Source: Todiramphus chloris collaris
Taxonomy: Eukaryota > Chordata > Aves > Coraciiformes > Alcedinidae
Assembly (NCBI GenBank): GCA_025345505.1
Contig: JANVCC010000011.1
Coordinates: 7,805,636-7,869,635 of the forward strand
DNA: 64,000 bases
Direction: 5' to 3'
The notes under the pieces are model-generated. The model was given only the letters and a program-made list of their open reading frames with translations, made no database searches and was not told the DNA's origin. Positions within the stretch are counted from its first letter, which is position 1. Each line of letters begins with the position of its first letter. Both the position numbers and the translations under genes were made by a program. Positions 40,332 to 59,589 of this stretch are shown here, one piece after another.

Positions 40332-40336
40332 GTCTC
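40332..40336 (+). repeat. Target-site duplication, right copy
   Basis: GTCTC directly follows the terminal CA of the solo LTR and is identical to the left copy. Confidence 0.8.
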
Positions 40337-41661
40337 TTACTTCAGTGTAAACCATCCCAAACTCCCTGCTCCACTAGCCACTGCACTGTCCACACACAAT
40401 AATCTTAGGCCAAATTTTCTAGTTCTGGTAATTTAATTTGACTCTTACTCCTGACCAGAGCATTTGAATGGTGCTAGAACAAGAGACATTACTATGTTTA
40501 TAGCCCACAGATACATAAGCTAACCAAACAGCCAAGGCACATCACAGAGTCAAGGACACAATAGTCTTCCCTCTCATATCATGGCTTAGTGTGATGTACA
40601 CATCATCACGTGCAGATAGAGAAGCTCCAACGTTGGTCTGATATGATCATAAGCAAGCATGCATGGCTGAGAGGCTTCTCAGCACCTTGCCTCCTGAGTC
40701 AGCGCCATTCACATGTCACTTTTCCCACAGGGTGGTACCTAAATGAACCATCCAGCCCTGCCTGAACAGCATGCCAACAACTCGCAGAGCAGAATCTGTC
40801 TGCAGAAACTGTTGGTTGAATACACATGAATAATGCATACAGCTGTAATAAAATTGGCATTGGAGCAGGGAGAGAAAAGGACTATGTTAGTCTGAATGAT
40901 TCAGACAGTTTTAGATAACAAGTGAGAGGCCAGAGAGAGAAGGAGAAGGAGGAAAGTTGTACAATTGAAGAAACAGACAAACAGCAAATGGTGGAGGAAA
41001 AGGGAAATTGGTAAGTCTGTAGGTCAAGTAACCTTCACTTTTCCAATAAAACTCTATAGCAATATCTTGTTATAACTATAAAGCTTACACTCCTTGGTTG
41101 AATCTCAGGTAGTTTACCAGAAGAAACTACATTCCTAGCCTGTTCTAGTCATTGCATAAGTCTGACTTCTATACACAATTTGTTGAACTCCCTGAATGCA
41201 TGCTATAACAGATGCTTCATTTTGAACTACTTAAGCATGCTCACATTTATGCATTTGCATAAATGTCTTTGGATTTTGGGGGAAAAAAAAAAAAAGTTCC
41301 ATGGAAATTCTGTCTGAGTGAACAAAACCTTCAGCTCCATATCCAGTAAGACATAGACCATCCACATATCCCTTTCTTTTCAGTGACTATGGAGGTGCCA
41401 AAAGAGATGATGAATGTCTAAATACCCTGTACAGTGGGATTTCAAGGGAGAGATGCAAATCTGAGAAAGACAGCATCTGATCCAACTTCAACATTTTTTT
41501 AGACTCCTTAAATTTGAGCTACTCTCATATGTTCCCTTTAGAGAAAGAAATAGGTCAGACAAATTGCCTGTCTTTTTGCATATGCATGAAAATGAGCAAG
41601 GTAACTTCACATCCCACAGCTCTGTTGGAAGGAAAAAGAAAAAAACAACAAAGAAGTCCTT

Positions 41662-41677
41662 TATATATATATATATA
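41662..41677. repeat. (TA)8 microsatellite
   Basis: Eight TA dinucleotides in intron. Confidence 0.9.
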
Positions 41678-42604
41678 ACCATGACTGAAGACATATGAGA
41701 AGCTTATATTGGAAAGATGATATACACTGTTTCATATTCTCATTCTGGGCACATATCCTAATGTTTTTGAAAGCTTCTTTTGATGCAAAAATATATTTGA
41801 ATCCTGTACTTTTTTTTTTTTTTTTTAGTGGTACTAATGAAAGGAAAAGGAAGAACTACTTACCTATCAAATACAACCTTAAGTTCTGTTCTACTCAAAA
41901 CCAAATGAGCAGCATCTGCAGGTTTTTGCTAATTTTCCTCCATGGACTTCTTTGAAAAGCTATGAAAAGTTCTTCTCTGAGCTGCAAAGCCAACATGGAA
42001 ATAGAAAAGGTGCTGACGCTCACTGCTCATTCTCCATCAACAGAAGGTATAAGATCCCTTTACAAATTTCTATCTTTTTCTCCTTTTCGATGCCTAAATA
42101 TAGTTTCACACACTTTATGTCAGGATTCATCCCTGCTGCCTGTTCAGCACAGCTCTGAGATCACAGCTATCTACTATACTTTCTGCAAGACAGGGAACAA
42201 CACCCTCAGGAGCACGTCAGCATGCTACCTGACTGCTTGATCGTCTTGCTTAAAAAGACCTCTGAGGCAATCTGGTGGAAAGAAGGTGAGATGGGACATG
42301 GTGTCAGGTTCTTCCAGTGCAACAGATATTTTGGCAAAGAACACTCTTCCAGTGTAATTGAGAATGAAGCTAGGTATGAAAATTGTTGAAACAGCTGAAG
42401 GTGAAAGAGGAAGAATTTCAGCTTCTCATTCACCTTTAAGATTTTGCTTGCAAATGAAAAATGTCCTGGCTTTCACTAAAAGCTAAATCTGCAAATTGAA
42501 CTGTCATACTCGAGATTTTGAGACAAAATAAATGTAGAATTGCTGAATAATGGCAAGGTTTTTACAAGATCTAGAAGAATCTCTGAAAAACCCACTTTAT
42601 AGCA

Positions 42605-42690
42605 GTGACTGAAGAACTGAAGTTCTTTGGTTTAGCCAAAAGAAAGATTAGAACAATGCCTGGGAGGAAAGCTCTGAAAGCATATAAAGT
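42605..42690 (+). mobile_element. Possible ancient CR1 fragment
   Basis: AAGAACTGAAGTTCTTTGGT followed by TTAGCCAAAAGAAAGATTAG resembles the CR1 coding stretch that normally reads GAACTGGGGTTGTTTAGCC...GAGAAAAGGAGGCT. Similarity is weak and short. Confidence 0.3.
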
Positions 42691-44881
42691 TATATAGCTA
42701 GAATCAGATTTTTTAATGAGAATCTCAGCTTCAAAGACTGAACGTTAAAAGATATCTGGAATAAGTCTGGATGCTCCAGGTGAAAGAACTTTTTAAATAA
42801 TGTGCAACTTTGATGGTTTTTATTGTAGCCAGGGCTCAATCTACATTTGTTGATAGCCATGATCACATAAACTAAATTTTTTTTAAATTTCCATCTTATC
42901 TTATTCATTGCATCCTACCTTATTCATAAAATTATCTACCTAAAATTGTTTGATAATCTTATTTTGAGGGGGAAGGTCTAAGAGAAAAAAAATGTTACAA
43001 CTTAATTGGGGGATAGAAGCAAGGGGTTAATATAAACAGAAAAAGAGATGGTAGGAAGAGAGAAAAAATCACCAAATATTGAGAAAGGTGAGATAGGAAA
43101 CCAGATGAGCAGAAGATGATTTATGACAAGACGGAGGCAGATAACTGTAAAAGGTCAAAAAAGCAGTATAAGTTTATAAGCCACTACTGTATTGGTTTGT
43201 TAATAAGGTAAGAAACAGCAGCTTGTATACTGATCTACAGAAAAAAAGTTCCTGTCTACAAGTTGAAGAAGTAAATGGAATACCAATCCTCTTAAAAAGG
43301 AGGTAAAAAAAACAGGGAAATGCTCTTAAAATGAATTTGACAAAACTGGAAATGTTTATGACTGGTTGTCATTTTATTACCTATCTTACATAGTAAAATT
43401 AAGACACGGGGAATAGTATTCTATAATTTCAAACCAGGGAAAGGTGAACATGTTCTGTGACTGCCATGCTTGATGAGCTGTAGTTTGTATATACGTACCT
43501 AAAGCTTTTTATGCTTCGTGCATTCCAGAATAATGATGTTGGACAACTGATTCACCTGCTGTAACAATTGTGTTCAGAAAAAAAATTAGTACTGAGATAA
43601 TGTAATTTCCTAGATCCTAGAAACTGATCCTAGTCCTCTCAGTAAAATTTTAAACCTTTTGTTTAGCAGTATCTCTACTGATCTTCCTCCTAATGTTTGT
43701 AACATTGTCTAGGAAGTAGAAGAAATCTATCTCAGGAAGAAAAGATTAAAAAAATATATATAAAATAAAGCCCTAGTTACGAAGAAATAAGAAACATTTG
43801 ACTAGATCACAATAGACTGAGGAACAGATAATTTTCCACAACTTTCCACTGCTCTCAACGTTTAGGTTGGATTTTGTCCATGGAATTCGTTCAGAGTCCT
43901 GGTTTACCAGCCACTGCAGTTATCTTTCCAACTTGTCTACTATATATTGGACTTTGAGCAACAGCTATTCCTCAGACATTGTTTGTCTGCTCTTTAACAA
44001 CATAATTGATTTTAAATGGAGGCTTCCACATATTTCGCCTGACCAGACATAAATATCACCAAACACTTCCAGGAAAAAAAAATCAAGCTCCTCAATTAGA
44101 GGAAATCACAACTGCGTTTCTTTCAGTTATCGTATTTGGAACGATGAGTTAAATTATGTTAGTTTAAAAACAAGCCTGTTGCCCAGGTAGATGGTAACTG
44201 TTGTCTTAACAACCTTGCGAATCACTTCTTTCATGTATACACATGAGATATATTTATATATAATACTCTGTATTACATCATGGTATGCCTCCATATCATC
44301 AGGACCCTGCAATCAGATTTAATAAGATGGATGCAATCTTATCCTCTGTCTGGTAGCTTCCCAATGACATTAAAGCAAAGTCTATAATTTTTCATTCACC
44401 TCCAAAATCTCTGTCTCCTGCCTGATTCAAGAACCATCTAGTCAGAAATGTCCTAGGGAAGACTGAAAAGTTTAAAAGATATAACACAGGCCTTTTACAT
44501 TTCTTAGCTTTCAAAGAAATCACGTTAGCTCTGATAAGTACAGGAAGTGGTCCTTCATGTTTGGACCTATGTAAATTGTCTATTCTGCTCTTTACTATAC
44601 AGGAACTTTGAAACAACATTTATTTAACTTCTGCCCTATGAAGCTACCTAAAATATGGTTTTGATGAATAAAGATACCAACAAGTGTAAGACATCTTCCT
44701 TTTCCTTGTTTATGCAGAAATGAAATTATTTTCTCTGGTAAAGTCTTTTTATACCTGGAGTTTTAAACTAACTCCATGGAAAGTAGGTTATCATTCTAGT
44801 CCTTCCATTGATGTTGAGTTACTTTATTCTGTCACTATCCCCTTATTCCTGTCTCCCATCACAGGAATATGAAATAGTGGT

Positions 44882-44906
44882 GTTTATTTATTTATTTATT
44901 TTATTT
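44882..44906 (+). repeat. (TTTA)n microsatellite
   Basis: About six TTTA units with slight interruption. Confidence 0.85.
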
Positions 44907-46581
44907 GTATACAAAAATGTACTAACCACACTTTTGACCTTTTGACATTGAAATCTAGGAAGCATTTCTCCACAAATTTGTGATTTAAATTTCCTGTTAC
45001 TAGGTAGTATGCATGGTTTCAAGAATCATGAATAAAAATAATAGAAGAGATGCAGAAATACTACAAATCATCAGAATTAATGAAAAATGGGACCTGGTTC
45101 ATGAGCTCCTTCTTAACTATTGGATAACGAGATTTCTATGTTTCCAAAAATGTTTAATTTGTATACAGGATTGATGGTACAGAAGACACACCAAATAAAG
45201 AGTCATGGGGAGGAACCTTCCAGCTCTTCCATGCATAAAACACCTTTTATCAAAACTGTCAAAGAATATTAATATTTGTGCAAAAATTTTAAAAGTTGAT
45301 GGCTTTTTGAATTATGTTTCCATTTGACTTATAAAATTACCTTTAATCAACTGTTTTAATATAACCACAAGATAAGCAGTTCATTTTGACCAACTTCTGA
45401 ATTTTATCATAGCTTTCATTCACTAAAATATGTTGTTATTTTGGCTTTCAGAACTGACTTGGGATAAAAAGTACTTCAAGAACCGTCTCTTAAATTGTAT
45501 GGAATATCTGTTTTCCAGCAAGGTTTATAGCATGTATTCTTTTATCTCAGAGACAAAATGTCAATGGAAACATACAGAAAGTCAACCACTGTCACTACTC
45601 ATGGTTGTCTGATAGCATATAATAGGACCACCTTTCATAGAACTGACCTGACCCAGCAGGCTCTGTGCAGTGAAGCCTTGTTTCCTGAAAGATTTCTAAT
45701 TCTCATCAACTTGAGAGATCCCTCTTTGATTGAAGAGGTGCACCCTGGGGATAAGGACAAGAACTGTGCATTCCCAGGCCTAGGGCAATAGATAAATTTA
45801 AGATTAAGCTGAAGGATGCTGGACTCCCACTGTCTCTTCTCAATGAAGGGCAAGTTTCATGACACTGCGACTTTCATTAACTACAGAGTCTAAGGGAGGG
45901 TAAAAGCAACATTCAAACACTCAGCCCCTAAAGAAAAGAAGCAAAATGACATTCTGAAGATCCAAATGTCCCGATTTTAGCTATGTCCATCCTATACTTT
46001 GTTTTCAAAATGATTTTTAAAAAAACTTTAGAATAGTACACCTCCTTGTTCACCTTCCCTTTGTTGTCTCATGGTAATTCCCCTAACAACATTCATCCCC
46101 ATTACACTCCAGAGTATACCCTTCATTTTCTATTTTTGTATCAGTCAAGATACTTCACTGTGGGTATGTCTGGACAGAGTAGTCTGCCAGCAATGTAAAG
46201 TGCTTTTCAGTTAGTCAGTCACTGCAGAACAAAATCAACATTTACTTGAGGCTACTTCAGTTTTCTGCCTCAGTATTGCCAGCTGATTAATTGCATTTAC
46301 TCACTTTTCACAATTTTGATGCCAGAATAAATATCTGAAATTGGGAAAAAAAAAGCCCTAAAACACCTCTGTTATAAATGTCAACTTTCAATAAAAATGA
46401 TCAAAAACCTCAACAAGATAGGACTAGTTTTTCCATTTCCCATAGCTTCTTTAAGATGAGACTTATTTTTTTATTTTTGCTGCAAGATCAATGTGATTGA
46501 GAGCCTATCAAATTGTGATCATCCCGATTTCATCATTTGTGTTTGAAACAGTTTTAAACTGTTTGAGTCTTTTAAATACTA

Positions 46582-46624
46582 AAAAATAAAAAAAAAAAAA
46601 AAAAAAATTAAAAAAAAAAAAAAA
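46582..46624 (+). repeat. Poly(A)-rich tract
   Basis: About 43 bases almost entirely A, broken by a few Ts. No retrogene or SINE body is recognisable in front of it. Confidence 0.9.
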
Positions 46625-49309
46625 TCAAACCTGAAATAATAATTTAGCCCAAGTGCAAAAATGAAGCATTGCTGAAATAGAACATTCTTTGGACATAGAA
46701 CAATTTTGGACAATAGAACAGTCTTTGGTCAGGACATTCCTCAATTTTCAGAAACAGATTTTTAGAAATAAAGTTTCTTTGAAAATGCAAATAGTTTCAT
46801 GGACTAGCAACAAACTTTTCTTGTACATTGTTTCTATGTGTTTTGTTTCTGCATATAACATGTGAAAAACTATCACCTATGCTTAAAATAAATTTATTCT
46901 TATTTCCAATAATATCATTTTTTGAAAAGCAAATAATGTTTCTGACCATTATATAGTCTTTCTATCTAAAGGAGAAAAATCTAGAGTCTGAAAGAAAATC
47001 TCCACATAATCATATAGGTACAATTTGTTCCAAGCAGCAGGTTTAAGGTCAACTTGTTGCAGCTTTTTCATTCATTTCTTCATTCTATTCTTTAAGACTA
47101 TGACTAATTTTCATTTTGCTCTTTACTTGGTAGCAAAGGATGCAGGCAAAAATAGTCTAGTAACCAGGCACATTTGAACAAATATGAAAGGAAATGTATG
47201 AAATAACCCTTATCTGCAGGAAAAAAAACATTCTGTTTCTGTTATGCTTGCCTGAGTACATTCTAAGAAAATGAAGGTGAAGCATCTCTATATGCACTTA
47301 TGATATATTTAAATGGAGGAAAGTGATATTAAACAGAGACGACTCTGAGGATGAGTTTGATCCAATGTTTACCTGCAGATATATCTAGAGAAAATTTTAA
47401 CAAAGTGGCTTCTTTCTTAAGGCTGTGCTCAAAAGTAAATCACACCTTTTACATAATGGAGTGAAATTTATCCCTTGCTCCACCAATAATTTTGGCGTGG
47501 TTTATTTCACTTGTACCCCTCTGCAATTCTAGTTTTCCAGCACACATCACCTCTTCATTAGAAGTGTCAAAATAAACGGTTTCCAATGGCAATGAAAATT
47601 GCTTGGCTCCAAGAAAATTTTAAGTACAGACTCTCAGGGACTGACCTTGTCTCTGCCTATGAAGGCCTGATCCAAATGTTGGTCTAGTCAGTGGGGCAGT
47701 GTTGACTTTGGATGGGCTTTCAATGAGGCCTTCAGACCACAATGATGGGGGAAGAGAAAATTGTATATTTTTTCTATGATCTTTCAAAAAAGCAGGAAAA
47801 ATACAGAAAATTAGGTAAACAGGCAGTTCTTTGTCTCTTGCATCACACAGATAGCTTCTCTTTGGTCTTCCAGACCATTTTCCTGTTGGTTGTGTTATCA
47901 AGTGGTTAGGCAAATAAAGGTTGAGACAAAATGCCGGGGGTGCTTTTGCTGCATGATCCATCTTCATGCCAACTTTCCCCGCTCAAAATCCAAATACAGT
48001 CACAAATTTTCCTTTCTACACTTTTCTTTGTGCATTAGTTTCCCTGGGGGTGGGTGACAGTTACATAAGCTAAAAAGGATCCCCAACCTGCACTCTGAGA
48101 AACTGTAGAACTAATCCAGGGGACTTCTCTCTGCTGAGCTACTTTGCCTCAGAGAGAGACACAGACTGAGTTTTCGTCTGCAATATTGACTTGCTGCCTG
48201 TCTGCAAAGTTTGATTAAGAAGTGAAAGTTGGTGTTAGTTCAAGGAAAGTTTATTTAAGCTCTGCTTCTGTCACAGTGGTAGAAAAAAAGCATCTGTAAG
48301 GTTAGCTGAAAGAATTAAATCAGTATGCAAACCTCAAATAAAATGGTCTCCAACACACCTTGCATGCTTATTGTAGCAATCCATAAAGTTGAAGGCACTT
48401 GATTCAGCCTTTAAATGGTGATTCCTCAGTATAAGGAGTTTCTCATCACAGTTTCCCTCCCTGCTCATTCTCACCTCCCTGCCACACAGTGTTAACATGT
48501 TTACTCATGGGACCAGGGTATGACCTGGACTTCAGAAGTCATTAGATGTTTTCAAAAAGTGCCCTGATGGTGGGTCAAACAGGTTTATTTTAAAGCCAGA
48601 CTGGTTCAGAGTAGAACCCCACAAAACATCAAGTATAAGGAAGAGTTGGAGAGTGAGGGAAGATAATGATGCCAGTGGCACATAGCATTCCTGACAGAGC
48701 CAAGCAAGGGGAGTTACAACCTAAGACTATCTAAGACTTGCAAAGATTTCTCTTTAGCATGAATAAAATACACTACAGTAAGTGGAGATGACGGTTGCTT
48801 TATGAGAAATATCCCCCATCTGTTAGTCTTATTTCCTACTAATTGGATTGCAGAAACTTCCTCCTTAAAATGACAAGAGCTCCACTGACAATAGTAATTC
48901 TTACCTTCCCATACACAGGAAAAAAAAAAATTACTTTTAGTGCTTACTTGTACACCTGGAAGCATCACTTAGATTAAACCATGATGCTAAACATCAAAGG
49001 AGCAAAGTTTATGAGAATGTCTCAAAATTTTTGTGTAATTTAAATCTGGAAGTCTTGAAAAAGGACTTAACACATAACTTCAGATCAGTCTCCCAAAATA
49101 TTAATCCACCACAGACAGAGATAATTGGTAAGTGCGTAAGGAAAGATACAAATAAGAAGATTTTTATTATAAAGCTACTGACTTCATAAGAAAGGCCAGG
49201 CTTTTCTTATACTAGTACAAAAAGAGACCTATAACTTGTTCTGCTCATGGAACTACAAAAGCAGTGAAATGACCAAAACTTTTCTGCCTCTTCTCTTATT
49301 CTCTTCTAG

Positions 49310-49509
49310 CTTTGAAAAAGAGGACTGTCCCTTTTCTTGGAAATCCTTCCCGGAAACCAAAGATCGTATTTCAGAAGAGTCTGGCTTATGCAGAAAGATT
49401 AGATAAATATAATGAATGTAGACGGCCAGAATTACTGCAGGTGGTGAAAGAAGGACCATTCTTAATGTGTGGGCAAGATCCTAAAAACTGCAAGATGTGG
49501 GATACAAGT
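49310..49509 (+). CDS. Putative exon of an unidentified gene, opposite strand to GRM5
   Basis: A long pyrimidine tract (49279-49307) ends in TAG, and an open frame of about 66 codons follows, read from 49312 and so phase 1 at its 5' side. The peptide looks protein-like rather than random: it begins LKKRTVPFLGNPSRKPKIVF, has a charged middle (ERLDKYNECRRPELLQVVKE), and a cysteine-containing end (MCGQDPKNCKMWDT). Three CpGs fall within about 110 bp (CCCGG, TCGTA, GACGG), unlike the CpG-poor intron around it. The 3' side is the weak point: the frame runs to a TGA at 49531-49533 through a T-rich stretch, and the only obvious donor near the end (ACAA|GTTTTT, about 49507) is poor. I do not recognise the family. 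It could be an exon of a nested or overlapping gene, a pseudogene remnant, or chance. Confidence 0.35.
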
Positions 49510-49533
49510 TTTTTGGTTTTCTTTCTATTTTGA

Positions 49534-55722
<6,189 letters not shown>

Positions 55723-55998
55723 AAAATCACAGAATAGCTGAGGTAGGAAGGCACCTTAGTCTGCTCCATCCAACCTGCTTAAAGCAATTTCAACTAAAGC
55801 TGGTATCTTAGCTTCATGTCCAATTGGGTTATTAGCATCTATGAGGATGGAGACTCTACACTCTTTCTGGGCAACCTGTTCCAGTGTTTGACCACAATCA
55901 GAGTAAAAGGATTCACGTTTGTGTTTAAACAGAATTTCCTGTATTTCAATTCGTGCTTGTTGCCAGTTATCTTTCCACTGGATGCAGCTGGTTATGTC
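55723..55998 (-). mobile_element. CR1 LINE fragment, 3' end
   Basis: Reverse complement of a CR1 tail (AAAATCACAGAATAGCTGAG), then GGAAGGCACCTTAGTCTGC, ATGGAGACTCTACACTCTTT, CTGGGCAACCTGTTCCAGTG and TTTGACCACAATCAGAGTAA. The order matches CR1 3' UTR and the last ORF2 codons. Small frames on both strands here derive from the element. Confidence 0.87.
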
Positions 55999-57289
55999 AT
56001 ATAAAGATACCATGAAAGTAATCAGGCAAAACATCCTAATTTAGGCCAAAATGGCTGAGCAGAGAGCTGATAGACTAAGCACATTAATTACATTTCCTGG
56101 AGAACAACCTTCTGAAGAGAAGATGGCCAAGGGAAATGTTCAAATATACAATTTTATTGCTTTTCTGTCCCAAGAGAATCACTAACAAGTCACTCCACAT
56201 TTTGATTACCATTCTGCCCTATCACAGGAAGATTATTATTACAAGCAGGATAAGTACTAAAGTAAAATTAACAAAATTTCATAAGCTTAATATAACTCCT
56301 GTATAAATTGTTAGGGATTATCCTCCAGGGAGTTTGACATGCTATAGCCTTCAACCTGAGAACATGGGTATCAGCTAGACAATGAAGTCTTGAGTGTATG
56401 CTTAAAGTAATGGGAATTGTTTCCCAATTAATAATTTATCTGCATTTACTTTTTTTCACTGAAGGACAAGCAAATCAACATGCACAGTACTTTGGGTCAA
56501 ATTTACTTTTCACACTGCTCAATTTCTTCAGCATCAAGGGAGTTGTCCTAATTTACTGCAACATAGGCAAAATGGAAGCATGCACTTAATTACTGCTGTA
56601 CCAAGGTTCATAACTTATTTCAGCTATGGCTATAACTATAAATTAATCCTGAAGTCACATGTTTTAACAATATATGACAGACACTTTTGTCTCAGTCTTG
56701 TGGTGCACTAGTTTCACACTTGGAGCAACTGCAGAATTAGTGAGGCAAAAAGATACTTCCACCTATCTCTCCTTTGCTCAGTCTTGCCCTACACAAAAAT
56801 TTAAGGGCTACCCAGATGACTGAAGACACAGATTTGATGAAACACTCATTATGTTCCTATAACCTCTGCTCTTGCTGGCAGTAAAATCTTTTTGCCAATC
56901 TCTGTCATGAGAAATTCTCAGCTGTTCCTTTAGGGCAGAATTCCAGATACTTCCTGTTGAGGTTTAACTGAGTAGAAAATGAGCATCTGTAATATTATGT
57001 GAAATATCATGCAATTCTTAAAATTATTAATTTCAACCTCAAACATAAGTCCGTCTATACCTACAGTCTGTACAGAGCAAAATAAACAAAAAGAGCCTTT
57101 AATATCTAATGACATTAGTTAAAATTTGATCAAAAATCAAACTATGAACAGCAGTTCACAAAGGGCTGTAAAAGGCGGAGTGTTTATACACAGGGCACAT
57201 CGACTTAAGGGCTTCTACTGCCGCAGGTGTAACTGTGTTTAACCCTGAAGAATTAAACCCTTTCCCCCTGTGACTTACATTATTATAGC

Positions 57290-57307
57290 AGCGCCCACTA
57301 GTGACCC
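57290..57307 (-). promoter_or_regulatory. CTCF-like site in GRM5 5' region
   Basis: The minus strand reads GGTCACTAGTGGGCGCT, matching the CTCF consensus (GGCCACYAGRKGGCGC) with two mismatches, within a locally GC-richer patch (57160-57330) of otherwise AT-rich DNA. Motif resemblance only. Confidence 0.3.
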
Positions 57308-57419
57308 CAGAGCGAAGGATCTGGGTTTTTTTTTCAATCTGAATTCTCTTGGCTGTGTGGTTTCTAAGAGGTAAAACATGAACTCAGCAAAGGGAAGTTT
57401 ATGATTTATCCTGGTTTGT

Positions 57420-57436
57420 GGGGGGGGGGGGGGGGG
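57420..57436 (+). repeat. G17 homopolymer
   Basis: Seventeen consecutive Gs. The minus strand is C17 and gives a short polyproline frame that is not a gene. Confidence 0.95.
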
Positions 57437-58030
57437 CAGGGCGCAAACTAAACTACAATAAAATACAGTAACATAAAAAGATAGAAAGAGCAATGCTTTC
57501 GTTCAGGTTTCTTCTTTGTTATAATTTGGTAAGTTTACAGCCTCTTTGTTCATACTCCCTAAATCTTCAGATTTAAATAATAAAAGCAAAATTTAAGATT
57601 ACTGAATCACGGTGTTGTGATGGAGTGAGAACTCATGGTCCAATCCAGGAAAGCACTTAAGAATATGTTTGGTGATAAGCACATGAAGAATGTTATTGGT
57701 CAAACATCTGAAAAGACTTATCTAAACTTTAAGGTGTCTTCAAGGGATTTTTGGTATTAGAGCAACCAAAAAACCTTAGGGCCCCAGTATTCATTGATTT
57801 GTAGTGACAAATTTTACTTGCATGCTATGTTTGTATAGCTTACAGCCATGTACCTGCTCATTAAATGCTTTCCAGGCATTCATATACAGTACATACCACA
57901 ATTAATTCGATGCCATCAGATATGAAATAATACGTGTTGATACAGATATAGATCAAATCAGATATCCCAAGAAATTAACCTAGGTTTCATCATCAGAGGA
58001 TACAAAATCTTACCAAGCAGCAACTAACTG

Positions 58031-58088
58031 CTTGGACTCAAGGACCTTAAAGGTCTTTTTCAACCTAAATGATTCTATGATCCTATGA
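58031..58088 (+). mobile_element. CR1 tail fragment
   Basis: CTTGGACTCAAGGACCTTAA, AGGTCTTTTTCAACCTAAAT and GATTCTATGATCCTATGAG form a plus-strand CR1 3' terminus with two octamer units. Only about 58 bp remain, a severely 5'-truncated insertion. Confidence 0.85.
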
Positions 58089-59589
58089 GTTACTGTTCCA
58101 GAGACAGTCCTGTCACTTGTCTCACAGTGGAAATCTTAAGATAGCAAAAGATGGAACTGACTTAGAAAAACAATTATATAAGGAGAGACCTCCCAACTCA
58201 TCTTGATGGGGACCAATATAAGGAAAAGGTGTAACTTCAGGATGCTGAGCTTTTGCTCAGTACTGTTGGATATTGGCATTGTAAACACTAAGCATTGGGT
58301 TCAAGCTATTCTGGCAATCTACGTCCTACTGTTATGGAGAGGATCAGTTTGCAGGGAGTCCCACATACCTACTCCATAGAGGAAATTCACTTTGGTCACA
58401 CAAAACCTGATGCGTCAAATGTTCTTTGGTTAAAAATCATTAAATATAAGCACACTGTTCTGTTTTGAGATTTGTACTGCTGTTTAATTTTCCATTCACA
58501 AAAAAAAAACCCAAAACAAAACAAAAAAATCCAAAGAATGAAAAAGATCAAACAAACATTAGTCACTGCATTATTGTCTCTGTGAATTCCAGCAGGCATT
58601 GGATCAAGACCTTTGACAAAGAAAGCAGCCTTATACGACAGGAGAGACTATGAAGCAGCTTTCTATAATTCTACTGAGAAAAGCAACACAGACAATTTTT
58701 AAATCTTTGGCCAGAAGAGCCACTGAAAATAACAAACTACTGTACTAATCTCATGCCTTCATGGATAACAAACATATAGGGTTATAGTTATCAGCAAGGT
58801 TCTTAGCAATACCATGAAGTTCTTCCCCATACTATGTTCAGACACATTCTGGCTGATGAAACAGTTTTGGGTTTAATATGTAGGTGCATAACTTCCCAGA
58901 TAAACTTGCAATGATGTCTGCAGTTCCGCTAAATATACTACTTACTGCTGCTGCTAGAAAAAAGCTGTTATACCATATGATGCAGGAACTAATAGCTCTC
59001 ATGTGATTTCAGGTGTAATCTTAGACATTTTATTAATTAACAAAACTCTATGATCTGGAGGTGATCAAGAAAAAGCAATAGCAATTCCAAAAAACATTTT
59101 CTAGCAAGTCACAGCAAAAGTGGTGTTACAGTGACATTCCAGCACTACCATTACACCAAAAAAAAAGCCATAAACACAAGAAAATTGGCAAATAAAATTA
59201 CAAAGAACCTACATAGAGACCCCCAAAATGCTTTCTGATAATTTGAAATAATGATTAACTCTGTCATCCCAGATCATTCAGAATAAATATGAGGATGTAA
59301 CTAAAGCATTTGAGACTGCAGAAAATATTAGTATGTAATAGAAATGTTTAGGAATACAGTAATAATAATAATTTAAAAAAAAAGTCATAGAGAATAACAA
59401 GAGCCTAGCAGTTAACTCCTCTATGTATCTTTCCCTTTCAGGACTGCTTAAAGCAGTGTATTTTCAAGATGATCCTCCACGACTCTTCTTTCGAAATGGT
59501 CCCCCCACTTTGTCCTCAAGACTAGAAAGAAACGTCCGGCTTCCCTTTACCCCCAGCCACCCCGACCACCACCAGAAAGCCCTTCCCAG

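Larger units (their letters stand above)
40337..49309. other. Intronic, no firm feature
   Basis: Unique AT-rich DNA, a doubtful CR1 relic at 42605, and simple A/T repeats. The 115-codon minus frame 47620-47967 lacks motifs, CpG enrichment or flanking splice sites. Confidence 0.5.
55999..59589. other. GRM5 5' intron or flank
   Basis: Unique AT-rich DNA with the CTCF-like site and G17 run near 57.3-57.4 kb, the CR1 tail at 58.0 kb and an A-rich patch at 58500-58530. No exon is recognised. Confidence 0.5.

Noticed and set aside
46582..46624. Poly(A) tract as the tail of a processed pseudogene
   Set aside because: No gene-like sequence or target-site duplication could be found next to it.
47620..47967. 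115-codon minus-strand frame
   Set aside because: No motif, no flanking splice signals, and composition similar to the surrounding intron.
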